The notes under the pieces were generated by a model. The model did no database searches. It saw nothing but the letters and a program-made list of their open reading frames with translations, and was not told the origin of the DNA. This document shows positions 24,221 to 38,645 of a DNA stretch of 48,332 nucleotides, piece after piece (positions within the stretch are counted from its first letter, which is position 1; every line of letters begins with the position of its first letter). A program made the translations under genes and the position numbers. The DNA is taken from positions 1-48,332 of the forward strand of contig NZ_AUDQ01000021.1 of the NCBI RefSeq assembly GCF_000425545.1, given 5' to 3'. Source of the stretch: Sporosarcina ureae DSM 2281. GTDB taxonomy: Bacteria > Bacillota > Bacilli > Bacillales_A > Planococcaceae.

Positions 24221-25684
24221 TTATTTCCCCTCCTGAATCGATGGAGTACGCTTGTGGAAATCTGTAGCTTGCTCATAAGCATGAGCAACTTTGTATAATG
24301 TTTCCTCGTCAAAGTGCTTACCCATAATTTGCAATCCAACCGGTAGTTCATTGACGAAACCACATGGTACGGATAATGCTGGACGGCCTGTAAGGTTCGC
24401 AGGTACAGCCAAGACATCATTTGCATAATGAACGAGTTGATCTCCGCCAGTTTCGCCAAGCTTAAATGCTGTTGTAGCAGTAGTCGGTCCGATGACTACA
24501 TCATACTTTTCAAATACAGTATCAAAGTCTTGTGCGATCAATGTACGCGTCTTTTGTGCGCGTACATACAAATCCTCATGATGATCCGCACTCATTGCAT
24601 ACGTTCCGAAAATAATACGTTTTTTCACTTCATCGCCAAATCCTTCTTGACGTGTACGGAAATATGCTTGCTCTAGGTTTTCAGCATTTTCTGTGTGATA
24701 GCCATAACGCAATCCGTCAAAACGTGAAAGATTGGATTGAGCTTCCGAAGAAGAAATTACATAATACGTAGTTGGCGCATATTGAATATGTGGCAATTCT
24801 ACTTCTTCACAAACCGCTCCAAGGGATTCCAATACAGTAATTGCTTCTCTCACTGCTGTAGCAATTTCTGCATCGACACCTTCACCTAGGTAAGGTGTTG
24901 GAACCGCAACTTTTAGACCATTAATATCGCCTGTAAGAGCTGCCGTGAAATCAGGAACCGCCTTTGCTGAAGATGAACTATCATTGTCATCTTCACCTGC
25001 GATTACGCTAAGCAATAATGCATTATCTTCCACAGTGCGTGACAATGTACCGATTTGATCAAGTGAAGAAGCAAATGCTGTTAAACCGAAACGTGAAATA
25101 CGACCGTATGTAGGTTTCATTCCAACAATTCCACAGAATGCAGCTGGTTGACGAACCGAGCCGCCAGTATCCGAACCAAGGGATAGTGGGACTTCTCCTG
25201 CTGCTACTGCTGCTGCAGAACCACCTGAAGAGCCACCTGGCACATAATCTGTATTCCATGGGTTTAATGTATTACCGAAATAAGATGTTTCAGTTGTAGA
25301 ACCCATGGCAAATTCATCCATATTGAGCTTCCCCATATTAATGGCGCCGGCAGCTTCTAATTTATCTATAGCCGTTGCATTGTAAACAGGTACGAAGTCT
25401 TCCAACATTTTACTTGCACATGTTGTCGTCATATCTTTTGTTACAATATTATCTTTAATTCCGATTGGAACTCCAAAAAGACTGCCACGTGTATTAGAAG
25501 CTTCTTGATCAAGCTGTTCTGCACGCTTGGTTGCCTCTTCTTTTGCGACGTGAATGAACGCGTGAATTTTCTCTTCTCGTTGTTCAATCGTTTGTAATGT
25601 TGCTTCTGTTATTTCTTTAGCAGTAACTTCCCCTTTTTGTAAAAGAGCTTGAAGTTCTGTTGCTGTTTTACTAGTTAACGTCAT
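24221..25684 (-). CDS. gatA: Asp-tRNA(Asn)/Glu-tRNA(Gln) amidotransferase subunit A
   Basis: 487-aa amidase. The Ser-cisSer-Lys triad is Lys77 (GIKDN), Ser152 (GGSSGGS) and Ser176 (TGGSVRQP), matching the S. aureus GatA residues with an offset of two. It releases ammonia from glutamine for GatB. The start MTLTSK is chosen because AGGAGG stands 7 nt upstream; seven upstream codons are excluded. Second gene of gatCAB. Confidence 0.97.
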   Translation of the reverse strand: MTLTSKTATELQALLQKGEVTAKEITEATLQTIEQREEKIHAFIHVAKEEATKRAEQLDQEASNTRGSLFGVPIGIKDNIVTKDMTTTCASKMLEDFVPVYNATAIDKLEAAGAINMGKLNMDEFAMGSTTETSYFGNTLNPWNTDYVPGGSSGGSAAAVAAGEVPLSLGSDTGGSVRQPAAFCGIVGMKPTYGRISRFGLTAFASSLDQIGTLSRTVEDNALLLSVIAGEDDNDSSSSAKAVPDFTAALTGDINGLKVAVPTPYLGEGVDAEIATAVREAITVLESLGAVCEEVELPHIQYAPTTYYVISSSEAQSNLSRFDGLRYGYHTENAENLEQAYFRTRQEGFGDEVKKRIIFGTYAMSADHHEDLYVRAQKTRTLIAQDFDTVFEKYDVVIGPTTATTAFKLGETGGDQLVHYANDVLAVPANLTGRPALSVPCGFVNELPVGLQIMGKHFDEETLYKVAHAYEQATDFHKRTPSIQEGK

Positions 25685-25740
25685 CACTTTTCCTCCTACT
25701 ATCATTGTGCCATGAATGGTATTCTATACTGCGAATTCGA

Positions 25741-26028
25741 TTACAGGATATCTGGGACCTTGATAAGTCCATCTTCCTGATCTTCTGCACTGGCTAGCAT
25801 TACTTCACGGTCCAAGATATCTTTTGGCTCATCTTCACGTAAGACGTTGATCATAGCAACTGGATGCGTCATAGGTTTTACGTCTGTAACATCCACTTCT
25901 TTTAAATTACTTACACTTTCAATCAAATCTGCTATCTGTGCAGAGAATTTTTCTTTGTCTTCCTCGGAGAGGCCAATACGGACGAAATCCGCAAAATACT
26001 TGACGTCTTCATTCGAAAATGTTGTCAT
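25741..26028 (-). CDS. gatC: Asp-tRNA(Asn)/Glu-tRNA(Gln) amidotransferase subunit C
   Basis: 95-aa stabilising subunit that wraps GatA and GatB. The family pattern is present: ARIGL-like DFVRIGLSEEDKE near the N-terminus, and DVKPMTHPV and LREDEP in the C-terminal half. The start MTTFSNED is chosen on GAGGAGG 8 nt upstream. First gene of the operon, just after a recognisable promoter. Confidence 0.95.
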   Translation of the reverse strand: MTTFSNEDVKYFADFVRIGLSEEDKEKFSAQIADLIESVSNLKEVDVTDVKPMTHPVAMINVLREDEPKDILDREVMLASAEDQEDGLIKVPDIL

Positions 26029-26063
26029 ACATTGTTCCTCCTCATTTTGCAATCGTACAATTA

Positions 26064-26092
26064 ATCATACCATTTAATCAGTTTCTTGGAAA
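26064..26092 (-). promoter_or_regulatory. Promoter of gatCAB
   Basis: Minus strand: TTTCCA (-35), 17-bp spacer, TATGAT (-10), about 36 nt before the gatC start. Fair sigma-A match. Confidence 0.55.
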
Positions 26093-26116
26093 GTTCGTGT
26101 TACTACCTAAAAACTG

Positions 26117-29261
<3,145 letters not shown>

Positions 29262-29288
29262 CTACTCTCCACACTCCTTAGGAACGCT

Positions 29289-31523
29289 TTATTCTTTTTC
29301 AATCGGTGCAAATTTAGCTAATAGTCGCTTGATACCTACTGGGTTAGGGAATGCAATGTCCAGTTCCATATCATCTGCCTTACCTTTCACACTCACAACC
29401 GTTCCAGTTCCCCAAATTTTATGGGACGCCTTATCTCCTGGTTTCCACTGCATTTTTTCTCCGCCACTTTCATTATAGGCCGGACGTTTGACTGCAGGAC
29501 GTTTGGTTTTCGCTTTAGGTGCTTGAGCGAAAGGTACACTCATGCCATTCCCATCTGCCAATAGCTCTGTTAGTTCATCCGAAATTTCATTGAGAAAACG
29601 AGATGGTTGATTGAAGTTTGATTTACCGAACAACATCCGGTGACCTGCACTTGTCAGGTAAAGGCGCTGTTCCGCGCGTGTAATCGCAACATACGCGAGT
29701 CTTCGTTCTTCTTCCATTTCTTCCGGATCTGCAAGTGCTCGAATATGTGGGAATATGTTTTCTTCCATGCCAAGCACAAAGACCACTGGGAATTCTAAGC
29801 CCTTTGCTGCGTGCATCGTCATTAGGACGATTTTCTCGGTGGAAGTGTTCTCTTCTTTATCCAAAGTATCAATATCCGCTACTAAAGCGAGGTCAGTCAA
29901 GAATGCAACGAGGGAAGGTTCTTCCTCTTCTTCAGCTGCACGTTTTTCAAACGCTTCTGTAACCGATAAAAACTCTTCAATGTTTTCTAGACGGCTTTCT
30001 GCCTCAATTGATTTTTCTTTTTCCAACATCTCACGATAGCCTGATTTATCAATAACTTCTTTCACTAGTTCGGTGATTGATAAAAATTCTTGCATTTGAG
30101 TGAATCCATTGATCAATTCATGGAACTTCACCGCTTCTGTTAATGCTCTTTTAGGTAAGCCCATAAAATCTACTTCCTGCAATGAATCGAAAATGGAGCG
30201 GTCATTTTGTAATGCAAACGTCGCCATACGTTCAAATGAAGTTGCACCGATGCTTCGTTTTGGTTCATTAATAATTCTTGCCAGTGCTAGGTCATCATCA
30301 TGATTTGCAATTAGACGTAAGTAAGCGAGTAAATCTTTAATCTCTTTTCGATCATAGAATTTCGTGCCGCCTACAATTGTATAATCAAGGTTTGACTTTA
30401 ATAAGTATTCCTCAATTAGACGGGACTGTGCGTTAGTTCGGTATAAAATTGCAAATTGATCCAATGTTAATCCGAGTTTTTCTTTCAACTCGATGATTTG
30501 TTGGACAACAAATTGTGATTCATCTTTTTCATCGCGCGCTTTATAAATGGAGATTAATTCACCCTCGGGGTTATCTGTGCGCAATTTCTTATCATAGCGA
30601 CTTTTATTATTGTCGATCACTTCATTTGCTGCTTGCAAAATTCTCTTGGTGGAACGGTAGTTTTGCTCTAAAAGAATGACATTCGCTTCTTTATAATCTT
30701 TTTCAAAAGATAGTATGTTACCAATATCCGCACCACGCCAGCGATAGATCGACTGATCGGAGTCACCTACTACACAGACATTACGAAATTTTGATGCCAG
30801 CATTTTGACGAGACGATACTGCGCATTGTTTGTATCTTGGTACTCATCCACATGAATATACTGAAATTTATTTTGATAATACTCAAGCACTTCAGGAACT
30901 CGTTCAAACAAGACTGTTGTCATCATGATCAAGTCATCAAAATCCATCGACTGGTTTTGACGTAACTTTTTAGTATAACGATCATAGATATCCGCTACTG
31001 TACGTTCATGAGGGTTTTGAGGATTCGAATTTTTACGGAATTCAATCGCGTCTATACATTCGTTTTTCGCATTACCAATAATTCCGAGCATCGCACGTGG
31101 ATCATTCTGTTTCGGATCGAGATTCAGTTCTTTCAATACACGTTTCATTGCAGTCAATTGATCTGCACCGTCAAGGATAGTGAAATTTTTAGATAAGCCG
31201 ATTCGATCTACGAACCTGCGTAAAATTCGAACACACATCGAGTGGAAAGTTGAAACCCACATACGTTCTCCAGAGCCTGGACCTAGTAATCCATCAATTC
31301 GGTCACGCATTTCACGTGCCGCCTTATTTGTAAATGTAATGGCTAATATATTGGACGGGTACACTTGTTTTTCCACAACCAAATATGCAATTCGGTGCGT
31401 CAATACACGAGTCTTCCCTGAACCTGCACCCGCCATAATGAGCAACGGTCCCTCTGTCGTTTTGACTGCACGCGCTTGCTCGGGATTCATGCCTTTTAAT
31501 AAATCATCTGATAGTTTATTCAT
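29289..31523 (-). CDS. pcrA: ATP-dependent DNA helicase PcrA
   Basis: 744-aa superfamily 1A helicase (UvrD/Rep/PcrA). Walker A is [14 protein letters not shown] near residues 32-45, the DEYQDTN motif II follows, then [15 protein letters not shown] and a C-terminal basic tail with a TUDOR-like segment ([17 protein letters not shown]). It acts in repair, rolling-circle replication and clearing RecA or RNA polymerase. AAAGGCGG lies before the ATG; 44 nt separate it from pcrB. Confidence 0.97.
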   Translation of the reverse strand: MNKLSDDLLKGMNPEQARAVKTTEGPLLIMAGAGSGKTRVLTHRIAYLVVEKQVYPSNILAITFTNKAAREMRDRIDGLLGPGSGERMWVSTFHSMCVRILRRFVDRIGLSKNFTILDGADQLTAMKRVLKELNLDPKQNDPRAMLGIIGNAKNECIDAIEFRKNSNPQNPHERTVADIYDRYTKKLRQNQSMDFDDLIMMTTVLFERVPEVLEYYQNKFQYIHVDEYQDTNNAQYRLVKMLASKFRNVCVVGDSDQSIYRWRGADIGNILSFEKDYKEANVILLEQNYRSTKRILQAANEVIDNNKSRYDKKLRTDNPEGELISIYKARDEKDESQFVVQQIIELKEKLGLTLDQFAILYRTNAQSRLIEEYLLKSNLDYTIVGGTKFYDRKEIKDLLAYLRLIANHDDDLALARIINEPKRSIGATSFERMATFALQNDRSIFDSLQEVDFMGLPKRALTEAVKFHELINGFTQMQEFLSITELVKEVIDKSGYREMLEKEKSIEAESRLENIEEFLSVTEAFEKRAAEEEEEPSLVAFLTDLALVADIDTLDKEENTSTEKIVLMTMHAAKGLEFPVVFVLGMEENIFPHIRALADPEEMEEERRLAYVAITRAEQRLYLTSAGHRMLFGKSNFNQPSRFLNEISDELTELLADGNGMSVPFAQAPKAKTKRPAVKRPAYNESGGEKMQWKPGDKASHKIWGTGTVVSVKGKADDMELDIAFPNPVGIKRLLAKFAPIEKE

Positions 31524-31567
31524 ATTAGTACCGCCTTTTAGGAACGTTTGTTCTAATTATATACTAC

Positions 31568-32266
31568 TCACATAGGTAAAGGAACAGATTTCACAGCATC
31601 GACTGTTTTAAGAGCCACTTGTAGATCATCGTATACAACATTTCCTACCACTACAGTATCTGCAATGGCCGCCATTTCTTTCGCTTGTTCTGTTGAGCGA
31701 ATTCCACCACCATAAAAGAGACGCGTGTTAGTAAGTAATTCTTTTGCTGACCGAACAATTTGTGGATCGCCGTATTGCCCACTGTACTCTAAATAAAAAA
31801 TCGGCAAGGTAAATAAGTGCTCAGCCATCCGTGCATATGCTTGTACATCTTCTTCATCCGGAACACGGTCTACGCCAGTCACCTTCGCAGCTGTACAATC
31901 CAGATTTAAAATGCAGTAACCTTCTGTAACCAGCTCATCGAAGTTCATCATATGTCCGTATTCTCGAAGGGCTTCGTGATGCAAGCCGTTCAGCCATTTT
32001 GAATCCGTTGTGTTTAAGACAGTTGGAATGAAGTAATAATCGAATCCTGGCGTGACGGATTCAACAGTAGATACTTCCAATGCAAGTGGTACGGAAAAGC
32101 GACGGAAACGTGCAAGTAAATCAAGTACATTTTCCAATGTGACACCGTCAGACCCACCAATGATGACTCCATCCGTTCCAGACTCAGCTATGGCTTCTAC
32201 TTGTTTATCTGATATATTTTTCGCTGGATCAATTTTAAATGCATGTCGCCATGTTTTATAGTCCAT
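31568..32266 (-). CDS. pcrB: Heptaprenylglyceryl phosphate synthase
   Basis: 232-aa TIM-barrel prenyltransferase of the PcrB/GGGPS family. Motifs seen are [10 protein letters not shown] (phosphate-binding, about 33-42), [11 protein letters not shown] (about 158-168) and [11 protein letters not shown] (about 189-199). In Bacillales it joins heptaprenyl diphosphate to sn-glycerol-1-phosphate. Cytosolic or membrane-associated. It is preceded by the yerC terminator and a short AT-rich region that could hold its promoter, then continues into pcrA-ligA. Confidence 0.93.
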   Translation of the reverse strand: MDYKTWRHAFKIDPAKNISDKQVEAIAESGTDGVIIGGSDGVTLENVLDLLARFRRFSVPLALEVSTVESVTPGFDYYFIPTVLNTTDSKWLNGLHHEALREYGHMMNFDELVTEGYCILNLDCTAAKVTGVDRVPDEEDVQAYARMAEHLFTLPIFYLEYSGQYGDPQIVRSAKELLTNTRLFYGGGIRSTEQAKEMAAIADTVVVGNVVYDDLQVALKTVDAVKSVPLPM

Positions 32267-32316
32267 TTTTTATTTCCACCTTCTTAGGTCATAGTAGTTA
32301 TATATAACTTTTAAAA

Positions 32317-32345
32317 AACCGGTGGGGTATTCTCCCTGGCCGGTT
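32317..32345 (-). terminator. Terminator after yerC
   Basis: AACCGG/CCGGTT outer stem with an inner GGG/CCC pairing, followed by a T-run on the minus strand. It separates the yerABC unit from pcrB. Confidence 0.75.
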
Positions 32346-32348
32346 GTG

Positions 32349-32669
32349 TTAGTTGTTTTTTGTTTGATTGTTTTGAAGTTCAGGATAAAGTCGATCCAAC
32401 ATAAGGTTGTAGCCACCAGACCCGTAGTCTACGCAACGGCGTATGCGAGAGATCGTAGCTGTACTTGCGCCTGTTTCTTGTTGGATGCTGTCATAGGTTT
32501 TTTTCAGTTTGAGTTTATGGGCTACATCCAGTCTTTGTGCCAGTGATTGGACTTCACTCATCGTGCAAATATCATCGAAAAACATATAACATTCTTCTAC
32601 ATCCTTTAGTTCTAGAATTGCTCGGAACAACTGATCTATTTGTTCTCCGCGGATTTTATCTATTTGCAT
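32349..32669 (-). CDS. yerC: YerC/YecD-family TrpR-like protein
   Basis: 106-aa DNA-binding-type protein related to the Trp repressor. The helix-turn-helix region QSLAQRLDVAHKLKLKKTYDSIQ is followed by TGASTATISRIRRC, the recognition-helix segment. Regulatory target unknown. GAGAGGG lies before the ATG; it starts 26 nt after yerB and ends at a terminator. Confidence 0.9.
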   Translation of the reverse strand: MQIDKIRGEQIDQLFRAILELKDVEECYMFFDDICTMSEVQSLAQRLDVAHKLKLKKTYDSIQQETGASTATISRIRRCVDYGSGGYNLMLDRLYPELQNNQTKNN

Positions 32670-32695
32670 GTTCTCGCCCTCTCTCTATGTCGATC

Positions 32696-33706
32696 TTACG
32701 GAGTATAAGTGACGGAAGTAGAAGGACCTGATAATGATGGCACAATGTGGATCCAAGTTTTCCCGGCTGTTAATTTAACAGGTACACCTTGTTCCACTGG
32801 AGTTAAAAATCCATCTTTATTTTGCCATTCGATCGGTTTAGCGATCCCTTCATGAAACAGCATAGCTTGGCCGCCAGATTCTAGATCAATTGTGAGCCTG
32901 CCTTGTTGATCAACTGTTTGATGAGCCATTTCCATCACGATGATATTCGCCATTTCTATACGTCGTTCGTTTAACTTATCTACTGTATCAATACCGTTTA
33001 CAGATCGATAATACCGATTTTCTTCTTGATCATATTGATACGTACTAATGAAATTCGGATCTGAACTGTACGATACTTGAACCGCTGATGCTATATCCCC
33101 TATTTTATCACTTTCATCAGGATTAAGGAAAGAAAAGGACGGCTGTGCAGTGATTTTTTCAGATGCATTCACAAGACCAAATGCTTCTGCAATATGTTCC
33201 TTTGAAATATACGAGTTATGCGGAGCCTGACGATCTGCTGAACGTTCGAATAAAGTCCCGTCATGATTTATGCCATTTATATGATCGACTACCCGATCAT
33301 CAAGTAATCTCTTTGCATCCGGACTATAACCGTGAGCGATATAAAATGCATCCATACCTTCTGCTAAGTTTACGAAATAATCACGAGCACTTCGAATAGG
33401 ACCTATCTGATCAGGCACTTTACTTTGAAATAGTGCAGCGAAGCGCGTAACTTGACCTTCTGCTAAGAATTCATATATCTGATCTGCATCTGAAAGTCCC
33501 GACTGTGGACGAGCAGCAGGTATATTACTAATTGTCGCTATAATAGGACGGTTGTCGATTGCATCTGTAATTTCACCTGTAAAAGGAGATACTTCAATCG
33601 AAGTTTGTTGTTCCTCTGGTTCAGGTTGACCTTTCGAAGAGCAACCCCCAAGACATAACAAGCTAACCGCGGCCGTCAAGAGTAACTTTCGTCCATTCCA
33701 TCTCAA
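32696..33706 (-). CDS. yerB: DUF3048-domain lipoprotein (YerB)
   Basis: 336-aa lipoprotein with lipobox CLGGC (Cys22). It has an N-terminal DUF3048 domain (RPIIATISNIPAARPQSGL, then PIRSARDYFVN) and a C-terminal DUF3048_C domain (INGIDTVDKL to the end). Surface-anchored; function unknown. Initiation is at TTG, with TAGGA about 8 nt upstream, 9 nt after the yerA stop, so it is part of the yerABC unit. Confidence 0.9.
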   Translation of the reverse strand: MRWNGRKLLLTAAVSLLCLGGCSSKGQPEPEEQQTSIEVSPFTGEITDAIDNRPIIATISNIPAARPQSGLSDADQIYEFLAEGQVTRFAALFQSKVPDQIGPIRSARDYFVNLAEGMDAFYIAHGYSPDAKRLLDDRVVDHINGINHDGTLFERSADRQAPHNSYISKEHIAEAFGLVNASEKITAQPSFSFLNPDESDKIGDIASAVQVSYSSDPNFISTYQYDQEENRYYRSVNGIDTVDKLNERRIEMANIIVMEMAHQTVDQQGRLTIDLESGGQAMLFHEGIAKPIEWQNKDGFLTPVEQGVPVKLTAGKTWIHIVPSLSGPSTSVTYTP

Positions 33707-33715
33707 TATATGTTC

Positions 33716-35440
33716 CTACCTTTCTACATGAGGTATTAATAGTTCATTTTTCATTACTTGCACGACACCAATCGGCGTGATGCGGACATACGGCAAGTGA
33801 ACAGACTGAAGGAATAACAGCGTATATACGGCATCTCCATGCGCATAACCACGCTCTCTTAATGCTTTTTTCATAGCTACCTCTTCTTCAATGATGGTTT
33901 CCATCGCTTGAACAGACAATCCGCCTGCAACTTGTAGTGGTAACGTTTCAATTATCTTACCATTTTCAGCGAGTGCCATGCCCCCGCCTATTTTCTTAAT
34001 TTCATTAAACGCTCTCTTCATCTCTTGCCAATCCTGCCCAATCAATAATACATCACCCGTATTTGAATAGGAAGATGCAAAACCTTGCAGATTATTCCCG
34101 AATCCTTTCAACATCGTATTGACTCGCCACTTGCCGTTCTTATCCAATAACATCAAATAACATTCATCACCAGAAGCAATAGTTGGACTACTGAGATCCA
34201 GATCGCTTTCATATACTTTCGTAATCACATCATTAATCATTTGAATTCCCATTGAAGATGGGAATGTGAAGTCTTCATCTGTCAGTTCATAAGGTAATTC
34301 AAATGCCGGCAACGCTTTCCAGTCCACCGCTTTGAAAGTATCAGACGGTATACTATCTCGGAGTACCCACTTCCCTTTTGATAATACATCAGTTGGCACT
34401 GGATTATGTTCATCCTCTAAAAAGTTCAATGTCGCAAAACGGCCTGTCGCAATTACACTATGCAAATCCGTAATATCGTAGTACCTCGCCACGTTATATG
34501 ATGCCATTTGATACGCATCGATCGGTGGTACTCCCGCGTCAAGTGCTATCTGAATGCATTGGTCCATTACGCCTTCACGGTAGAACGATGGTGTGGAACC
34601 ATCTGTCGTCATCATCAAATGATCAAAAACATCCCATTCCTTCTCGACAATACCTTTCAATAAATCTGGAAGGTCTGGACGAATTGAAGAATAGCGTAAT
34701 GTGGCAGCATAGCCTTGCTGCAATCGTCTTCCCACTTCGTCCACAGTCATCGCCTCATGATCGCCGTCTGCTCCAAGCAATTTCATTCGGGCCAGTGTAC
34801 GTTCCGATGCGCCTGGGAAATGTCCTTCGATCTTTTTACCAAGTCGTTTGGATTCCATTAAAGACTGCATGATATTTTGATCACCTTGTAGTAGTCTAGG
34901 CCAACCTGTCAGCTCCCCTGTCATCAATACATCAGGACGCTCCATCCATTTCACAATATCTACAGGATTGAAAAGCTCTTTTTCATTTTGCAATACAGTT
35001 TGTGAATCAACACGTGCCCACCAATAAAATGAGAATGGCAGTTCGTTCAGTTGATCAATGAACGTAAACGCCGTTTGCTGATCCAGCATCGAGAACAAGA
35101 TGAGATTATCTGAGATAAAAGTTGTTGTTCCTCGACGTGCTGCATAGTCAGCAAATGTTTCTGGATTATATAATTGGAAGGGATGGACATGCGGCTCGAT
35201 GTATCCTGGGACTATTTTCTTGCCGTAAGCATCAACACATTCTGTTCCTTCAAACATAGCCGGCATGCGCTCCCCTACATAAATGATTCGGTCACCTTGA
35301 ATCCAAATGTTTCCTTGCGCCCATTTCTTGAATATAGAATGTAAGTACGTAGCATTTTTAATTACGATATCAGGAGCTTTCTGTCCATCAATAATTGCAA
35401 GTTGTGACTGTATTTCTTTCGCACTCCACATGCCGATCAC
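33716..35440 (-). CDS. yerA: Adenine deaminase-like amidohydrolase (YerA)
   Basis: 574-aa metal-dependent hydrolase of the adenine deaminase family. The metal motif GYIEPHVHPFQ (about residues 76-86) carries Glu in place of the commoner Asp before HVH, and GHFPGASE and MMTTDGS supply the later ligand regions. YerA is a divergent adenine deaminase paralogue, so deamination of adenine is probable but not proven. The first codon is GTG after AGGGACG; an ATG three codons later is an alternative. Position next to purD agrees with B. subtilis and with a purine-salvage role. Confidence 0.88.
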   Translation of the reverse strand: MIGMWSAKEIQSQLAIIDGQKAPDIVIKNATYLHSIFKKWAQGNIWIQGDRIIYVGERMPAMFEGTECVDAYGKKIVPGYIEPHVHPFQLYNPETFADYAARRGTTTFISDNLILFSMLDQQTAFTFIDQLNELPFSFYWWARVDSQTVLQNEKELFNPVDIVKWMERPDVLMTGELTGWPRLLQGDQNIMQSLMESKRLGKKIEGHFPGASERTLARMKLLGADGDHEAMTVDEVGRRLQQGYAATLRYSSIRPDLPDLLKGIVEKEWDVFDHLMMTTDGSTPSFYREGVMDQCIQIALDAGVPPIDAYQMASYNVARYYDITDLHSVIATGRFATLNFLEDEHNPVPTDVLSKGKWVLRDSIPSDTFKAVDWKALPAFELPYELTDEDFTFPSSMGIQMINDVITKVYESDLDLSSPTIASGDECYLMLLDKNGKWRVNTMLKGFGNNLQGFASSYSNTGDVLLIGQDWQEMKRAFNEIKKIGGGMALAENGKIIETLPLQVAGGLSVQAMETIIEEEVAMKKALRERGYAHGDAVYTLLFLQSVHLPYVRITPIGVVQVMKNELLIPHVER

Positions 35441-35731
35441 CGTCCCTAAAAGTAGTTTTCTAGTTTGTTAACTATTGCTTTATCGTAACATAGCAATTCA
35501 ATCTGGAATAGCTACGTCACATAAATGTTGTCCACAAGCGACTTTTTATTAATCCACAAGATACTGAATACTTACACACATTACCAACAACTTACTCACA
35601 CTTTCTCCACTAACAAACCACAAATTATATAATATGTTGTGGATAACTTGTTTTTTCCAAACTGAATAAATTGTATGCAGCATCTACTACATGTTCACAG
35701 ACTTCAAACGCCTACCTATAGTATTAAAAAA
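35441..35731. promoter_or_regulatory. Intergenic region with DnaA-box-like cluster
   Basis: Between 35528 and 35646 there are five 9-mers within one mismatch of TTATNCACA: TTGTCCACA (35528), TAATCCACA (35550), TTACACACA (35572), TTACTCACA (35592), and on the other strand a perfect TTATCCACA (35638-35646). No ORF is present. The cluster could bind DnaA; the yerA promoter must also lie in this area. Confidence 0.5.
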
Positions 35732-35769
35732 GACTGTCTTAGAAGTAATGCAACACTTCTAAGACAGTC
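35726..35769 (-). terminator. Terminator of the purine operon
   Basis: 15-bp perfect stem (35732-35746 with 35755-35769, GACTGTCTTAGAAGT arm) followed by TTTTTT on the minus strand. Confidence 0.9.
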
Positions 35770-35781
35770 CCATATAATCTT

Positions 35782-37041
35782 TTATTCAAATGTACGCCAT
35801 CCAATATCCGTACGGTGGAAGAATCCATCCCATGGTTGATCAGCAAGGCCATTGTAGACTTTCTCCTGTGCTTCCTTTAACGTAGCTGCTTTCGCTGCAA
35901 CAAGAAGTACACGCCCACCGTTTCCGACGAAGTGATCATCTTCTAGCTTTGTTCCTGCATGAAAGACGTCAAGTCCTTTATCAGTCAATACATCAAGGTT
36001 TGGGAGTGCACGGCCATTCACTACATCAGAAGGATACCCTTCCGATGCAATGACAACGCCTAACATCGCTTCTTCATACCATTCAAGATCGAATGATTCT
36101 CCAGCCATTAGTGCTTCCATGAACTTACCAAAATCCGATTTCATACGCGGTAAGACAACTTGCGTTTCTGGGTCGCCAAAACGAGCATTGAATTCAATAA
36201 CTTTCGGACCTTGCTCAGTAAGTATTAAACCAGCATAGAGGATACCTGTAAAAGGAATTCCTTCTTCTGTCATAGCCTCGACAGTAGGTACGACTACGCG
36301 ATCGTATGCTTCTTGCACAATTGCATCCGAAATTTGCGGTACTGGGGAATATGCTCCCATTCCACCAGTGTTCGGACCGCGATCACCGTCATACGCACGT
36401 TTGTGATCTTGTGCAATTACCATTGGGTAGATTTGTCCGTCATGAACGAACGACATATAAGAGAACTCTTCACCATCGAGAAATTCTTCTACCACCACAC
36501 GTGAAGATGATTCACCGAACTTTTGATTTCCGATCATGTCATCTACTGCATCTAACGCTTCCTGTAATTCCATCGCGACGATTACACCTTTTCCAGCTGC
36601 TAATCCATCAGCTTTCACAACGATTGGAGCACCTTGTTCGCGGATGAATGACTTTGCTTCTTCAGCATCCGTGAATGTTCCATAAGCCGCTGTTGGAATA
36701 TCATACTTGTCCATGATTTCCTTGGCGAATGACTTACTGCCTTCGATGCGAGCAGCCGCCTGAGTCGGGCCGAATACTGTTAAACCTTTAGCTAAGAAAT
36801 AATCAGCAATTCCTTCCGCTAGCGGCTGTTCCGGTCCAACGAACGTCAACGTAACACGCTGTTCGATTGCAAAATTTGCCAAAGCCTCAAAGTCTGTAGC
36901 AGCAATGTGCACACATGTTGCATCTTGCTGCATACCGTCGTTGCCAGGCGCGACAAATACTTCTGATACAGAAGGCGCTTGGTTAAACTGTTTGGCTATC
37001 GCATGTTCACGACCGCCACTTCCAATTACAAGAACTTTCAT
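35782..37041 (-). CDS. purD: Phosphoribosylamine-glycine ligase
   Basis: 419-aa ATP-grasp enzyme (GARS). It catalyses the second step of purine synthesis, joining glycine to phosphoribosylamine. Visible features are GSGGREHAIA at the N-terminus, KADGLAAGKGV in the ATP-grasp domain, and HKRAYDGDRGPNTGGMGAYSP. Last gene of the operon, 21 nt after purH and closed by a strong terminator. Confidence 0.97.
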   Translation of the reverse strand: MKVLVIGSGGREHAIAKQFNQAPSVSEVFVAPGNDGMQQDATCVHIAATDFEALANFAIEQRVTLTFVGPEQPLAEGIADYFLAKGLTVFGPTQAAARIEGSKSFAKEIMDKYDIPTAAYGTFTDAEEAKSFIREQGAPIVVKADGLAAGKGVIVAMELQEALDAVDDMIGNQKFGESSSRVVVEEFLDGEEFSYMSFVHDGQIYPMVIAQDHKRAYDGDRGPNTGGMGAYSPVPQISDAIVQEAYDRVVVPTVEAMTEEGIPFTGILYAGLILTEQGPKVIEFNARFGDPETQVVLPRMKSDFGKFMEALMAGESFDLEWYEEAMLGVVIASEGYPSDVVNGRALPNLDVLTDKGLDVFHAGTKLEDDHFVGNGGRVLLVAAKAATLKEAQEKVYNGLADQPWDGFFHRTDIGWRTFE

Positions 37042-37062
37042 GTTGATCTACTCCCTGCACTC

Positions 37063-38598
37063 TTAGTGTTTAAAATGACGTACACCCGTGAATACCATCG
37101 TAATGCCGTATTCATTGGCTTTTTTAATGGAATCTGCATCTTTTACTGAACCACCCGGTTGAATGATTGCCGTAATACCTGCTTTTGCCGCTGCTTCAAC
37201 TGTATCATCCATAGGGAAGAATGCATCAGATGCAAGAGCTGCTCCTTTTGCACGTTCGCCTGCTTGTGTCAGAGCGATTTTCGCAGCACCTACACGGTTC
37301 ATCTGACCTGCACCTACACCGATTGTCATATGCTCATCTGTTACGACAATCGCATTGGACTTCACGTGCTTGACAACTGCCCAACCCAGTTTCATCGCAT
37401 TCCATTCTGCTTCAGTCGGCTCTCGGTCTGTTGCCACCTTGATATCCGCTTCTTCAAAACCATGCGCATCAGGTTGTTGCATCAACAATCCACCTTCAAC
37501 GGATACCGTGTTCCACTGATCTTTTTTCTGCTGTTCAAATGAAATTGTTAAGAGACGAATGTTTTTCTTCTTCGTTAATGTCTCTAGTGCTTCTTCTGTA
37601 AATGAAGGAGCAATGACAATTTCAAGGAATATATCAGCAAGTTGCACGGCTGTTTCCTGGTCCACTTCTTTATTCAACGCAATGATTCCACCAAAAATAG
37701 ACGTAGAATCCGCTTCATAAGCTTTTTGGAAAGCTTCTGCAATAGTCTCTCCTGTACCTACACCACATGGATTCATGTGCTTAACCGCAACGGCTGCAGG
37801 CTCAGTGAATTCCTTTACAATTTGAATCGCTGCATTTGCATCCTGGATATTGTTATAAGATAATTCTTTTCCGTGAAGCTGTTCTGCATAGGCGATCGAG
37901 AAATCAGATCCAAGCGGGCGACTATAGAATGCTGCCTGCTGATGAGGATTTTCTCCATAACGCAATGGTTGCTTCAACTCGTATGTATAGGTAACTTGTT
38001 CTGGGAATTGTTCGCCTGCAAGATCTGTCAAGTAGCCTGAAATCAATGAATCATAGGCTGCTGTATGACGGAATACTTTAGCTGCTAAACGACGGCGTGT
38101 TTCAAGAGTCGTCTTGCCATCCGCTTTCAGTTCGTCGAGTACCGCACCGTAGTCAGCTGCATCCACAATGACAGTTACGTATGTATGATTCTTTGCAGAT
38201 GCGCGAAGCATTGCTGGTCCACCAATATCAATATTTTCGATCGCATCTTCTGCTGATACGTCTGGTTTAGAAATCGTTTCTTTGAATGGATACAAGTTAA
38301 CACAGACTACATCGATTGGCTGGATACCGTGTTCTTCCATTTGCGCTTGATGTTCAGGGTCATCTTGTTTTGCAAGTAATCCACCGTGAATCATTGGATT
38401 CAATGTTTTCACGCGGCCTTCCATAATTTCTGGGAATCCTGTTACTTCATCTACAGCCGTTACAGCAATACCATTGTCTTTCAAATGCTTCATTGTACCA
38501 CCAGTAGATAATAATTCATATCCAAGCTGTTCAAGTTCTTTCGCAAATTCTAGTATTCCACTTTTATCCGATACGCTTAACAATGCGCGTTTTTTCAA
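37063..38598 (-). CDS. purH: AICAR transformylase / IMP cyclohydrolase
   Basis: 511-aa bifunctional enzyme for the last two steps to IMP. An N-terminal MGS-like IMP cyclohydrolase domain (SVSDKSGI, then STGGT) is followed by an AICARFT domain (KHMNPCGVG and IQPGGSVKD). The start is the TTG of (M)KKRALLSV, 7 nt after GGAGGG; a longer ATG reading runs through the upstream hairpin and is unlikely. Length matches the usual 512. Confidence 0.95.
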   Translation of the reverse strand: MKKRALLSVSDKSGILEFAKELEQLGYELLSTGGTMKHLKDNGIAVTAVDEVTGFPEIMEGRVKTLNPMIHGGLLAKQDDPEHQAQMEEHGIQPIDVVCVNLYPFKETISKPDVSAEDAIENIDIGGPAMLRASAKNHTYVTVIVDAADYGAVLDELKADGKTTLETRRRLAAKVFRHTAAYDSLISGYLTDLAGEQFPEQVTYTYELKQPLRYGENPHQQAAFYSRPLGSDFSIAYAEQLHGKELSYNNIQDANAAIQIVKEFTEPAAVAVKHMNPCGVGTGETIAEAFQKAYEADSTSIFGGIIALNKEVDQETAVQLADIFLEIVIAPSFTEEALETLTKKKNIRLLTISFEQQKKDQWNTVSVEGGLLMQQPDAHGFEEADIKVATDREPTEAEWNAMKLGWAVVKHVKSNAIVVTDEHMTIGVGAGQMNRVGAAKIALTQAGERAKGAALASDAFFPMDDTVEAAAKAGITAIIQPGGSVKDADSIKKANEYGITMVFTGVRHFKH

Positions 38599-38617
38599 AG
38601 GAATTCCCTCCAGTTTA

Positions 38618-38645
38618 TAAAAAAAGCCTGTCATCTCAACAGGCT
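38618..38645 (-). terminator. Terminator-like hairpin between purN and purH
   Basis: Immediately after the purN stop the minus strand reads AGCCTGT-N7-ACAGGCT (arms 38639-38645 and 38625-38631) followed by seven T residues. A textbook intrinsic terminator inside the operon, upstream of the purH ribosome site. Confidence 0.78.
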
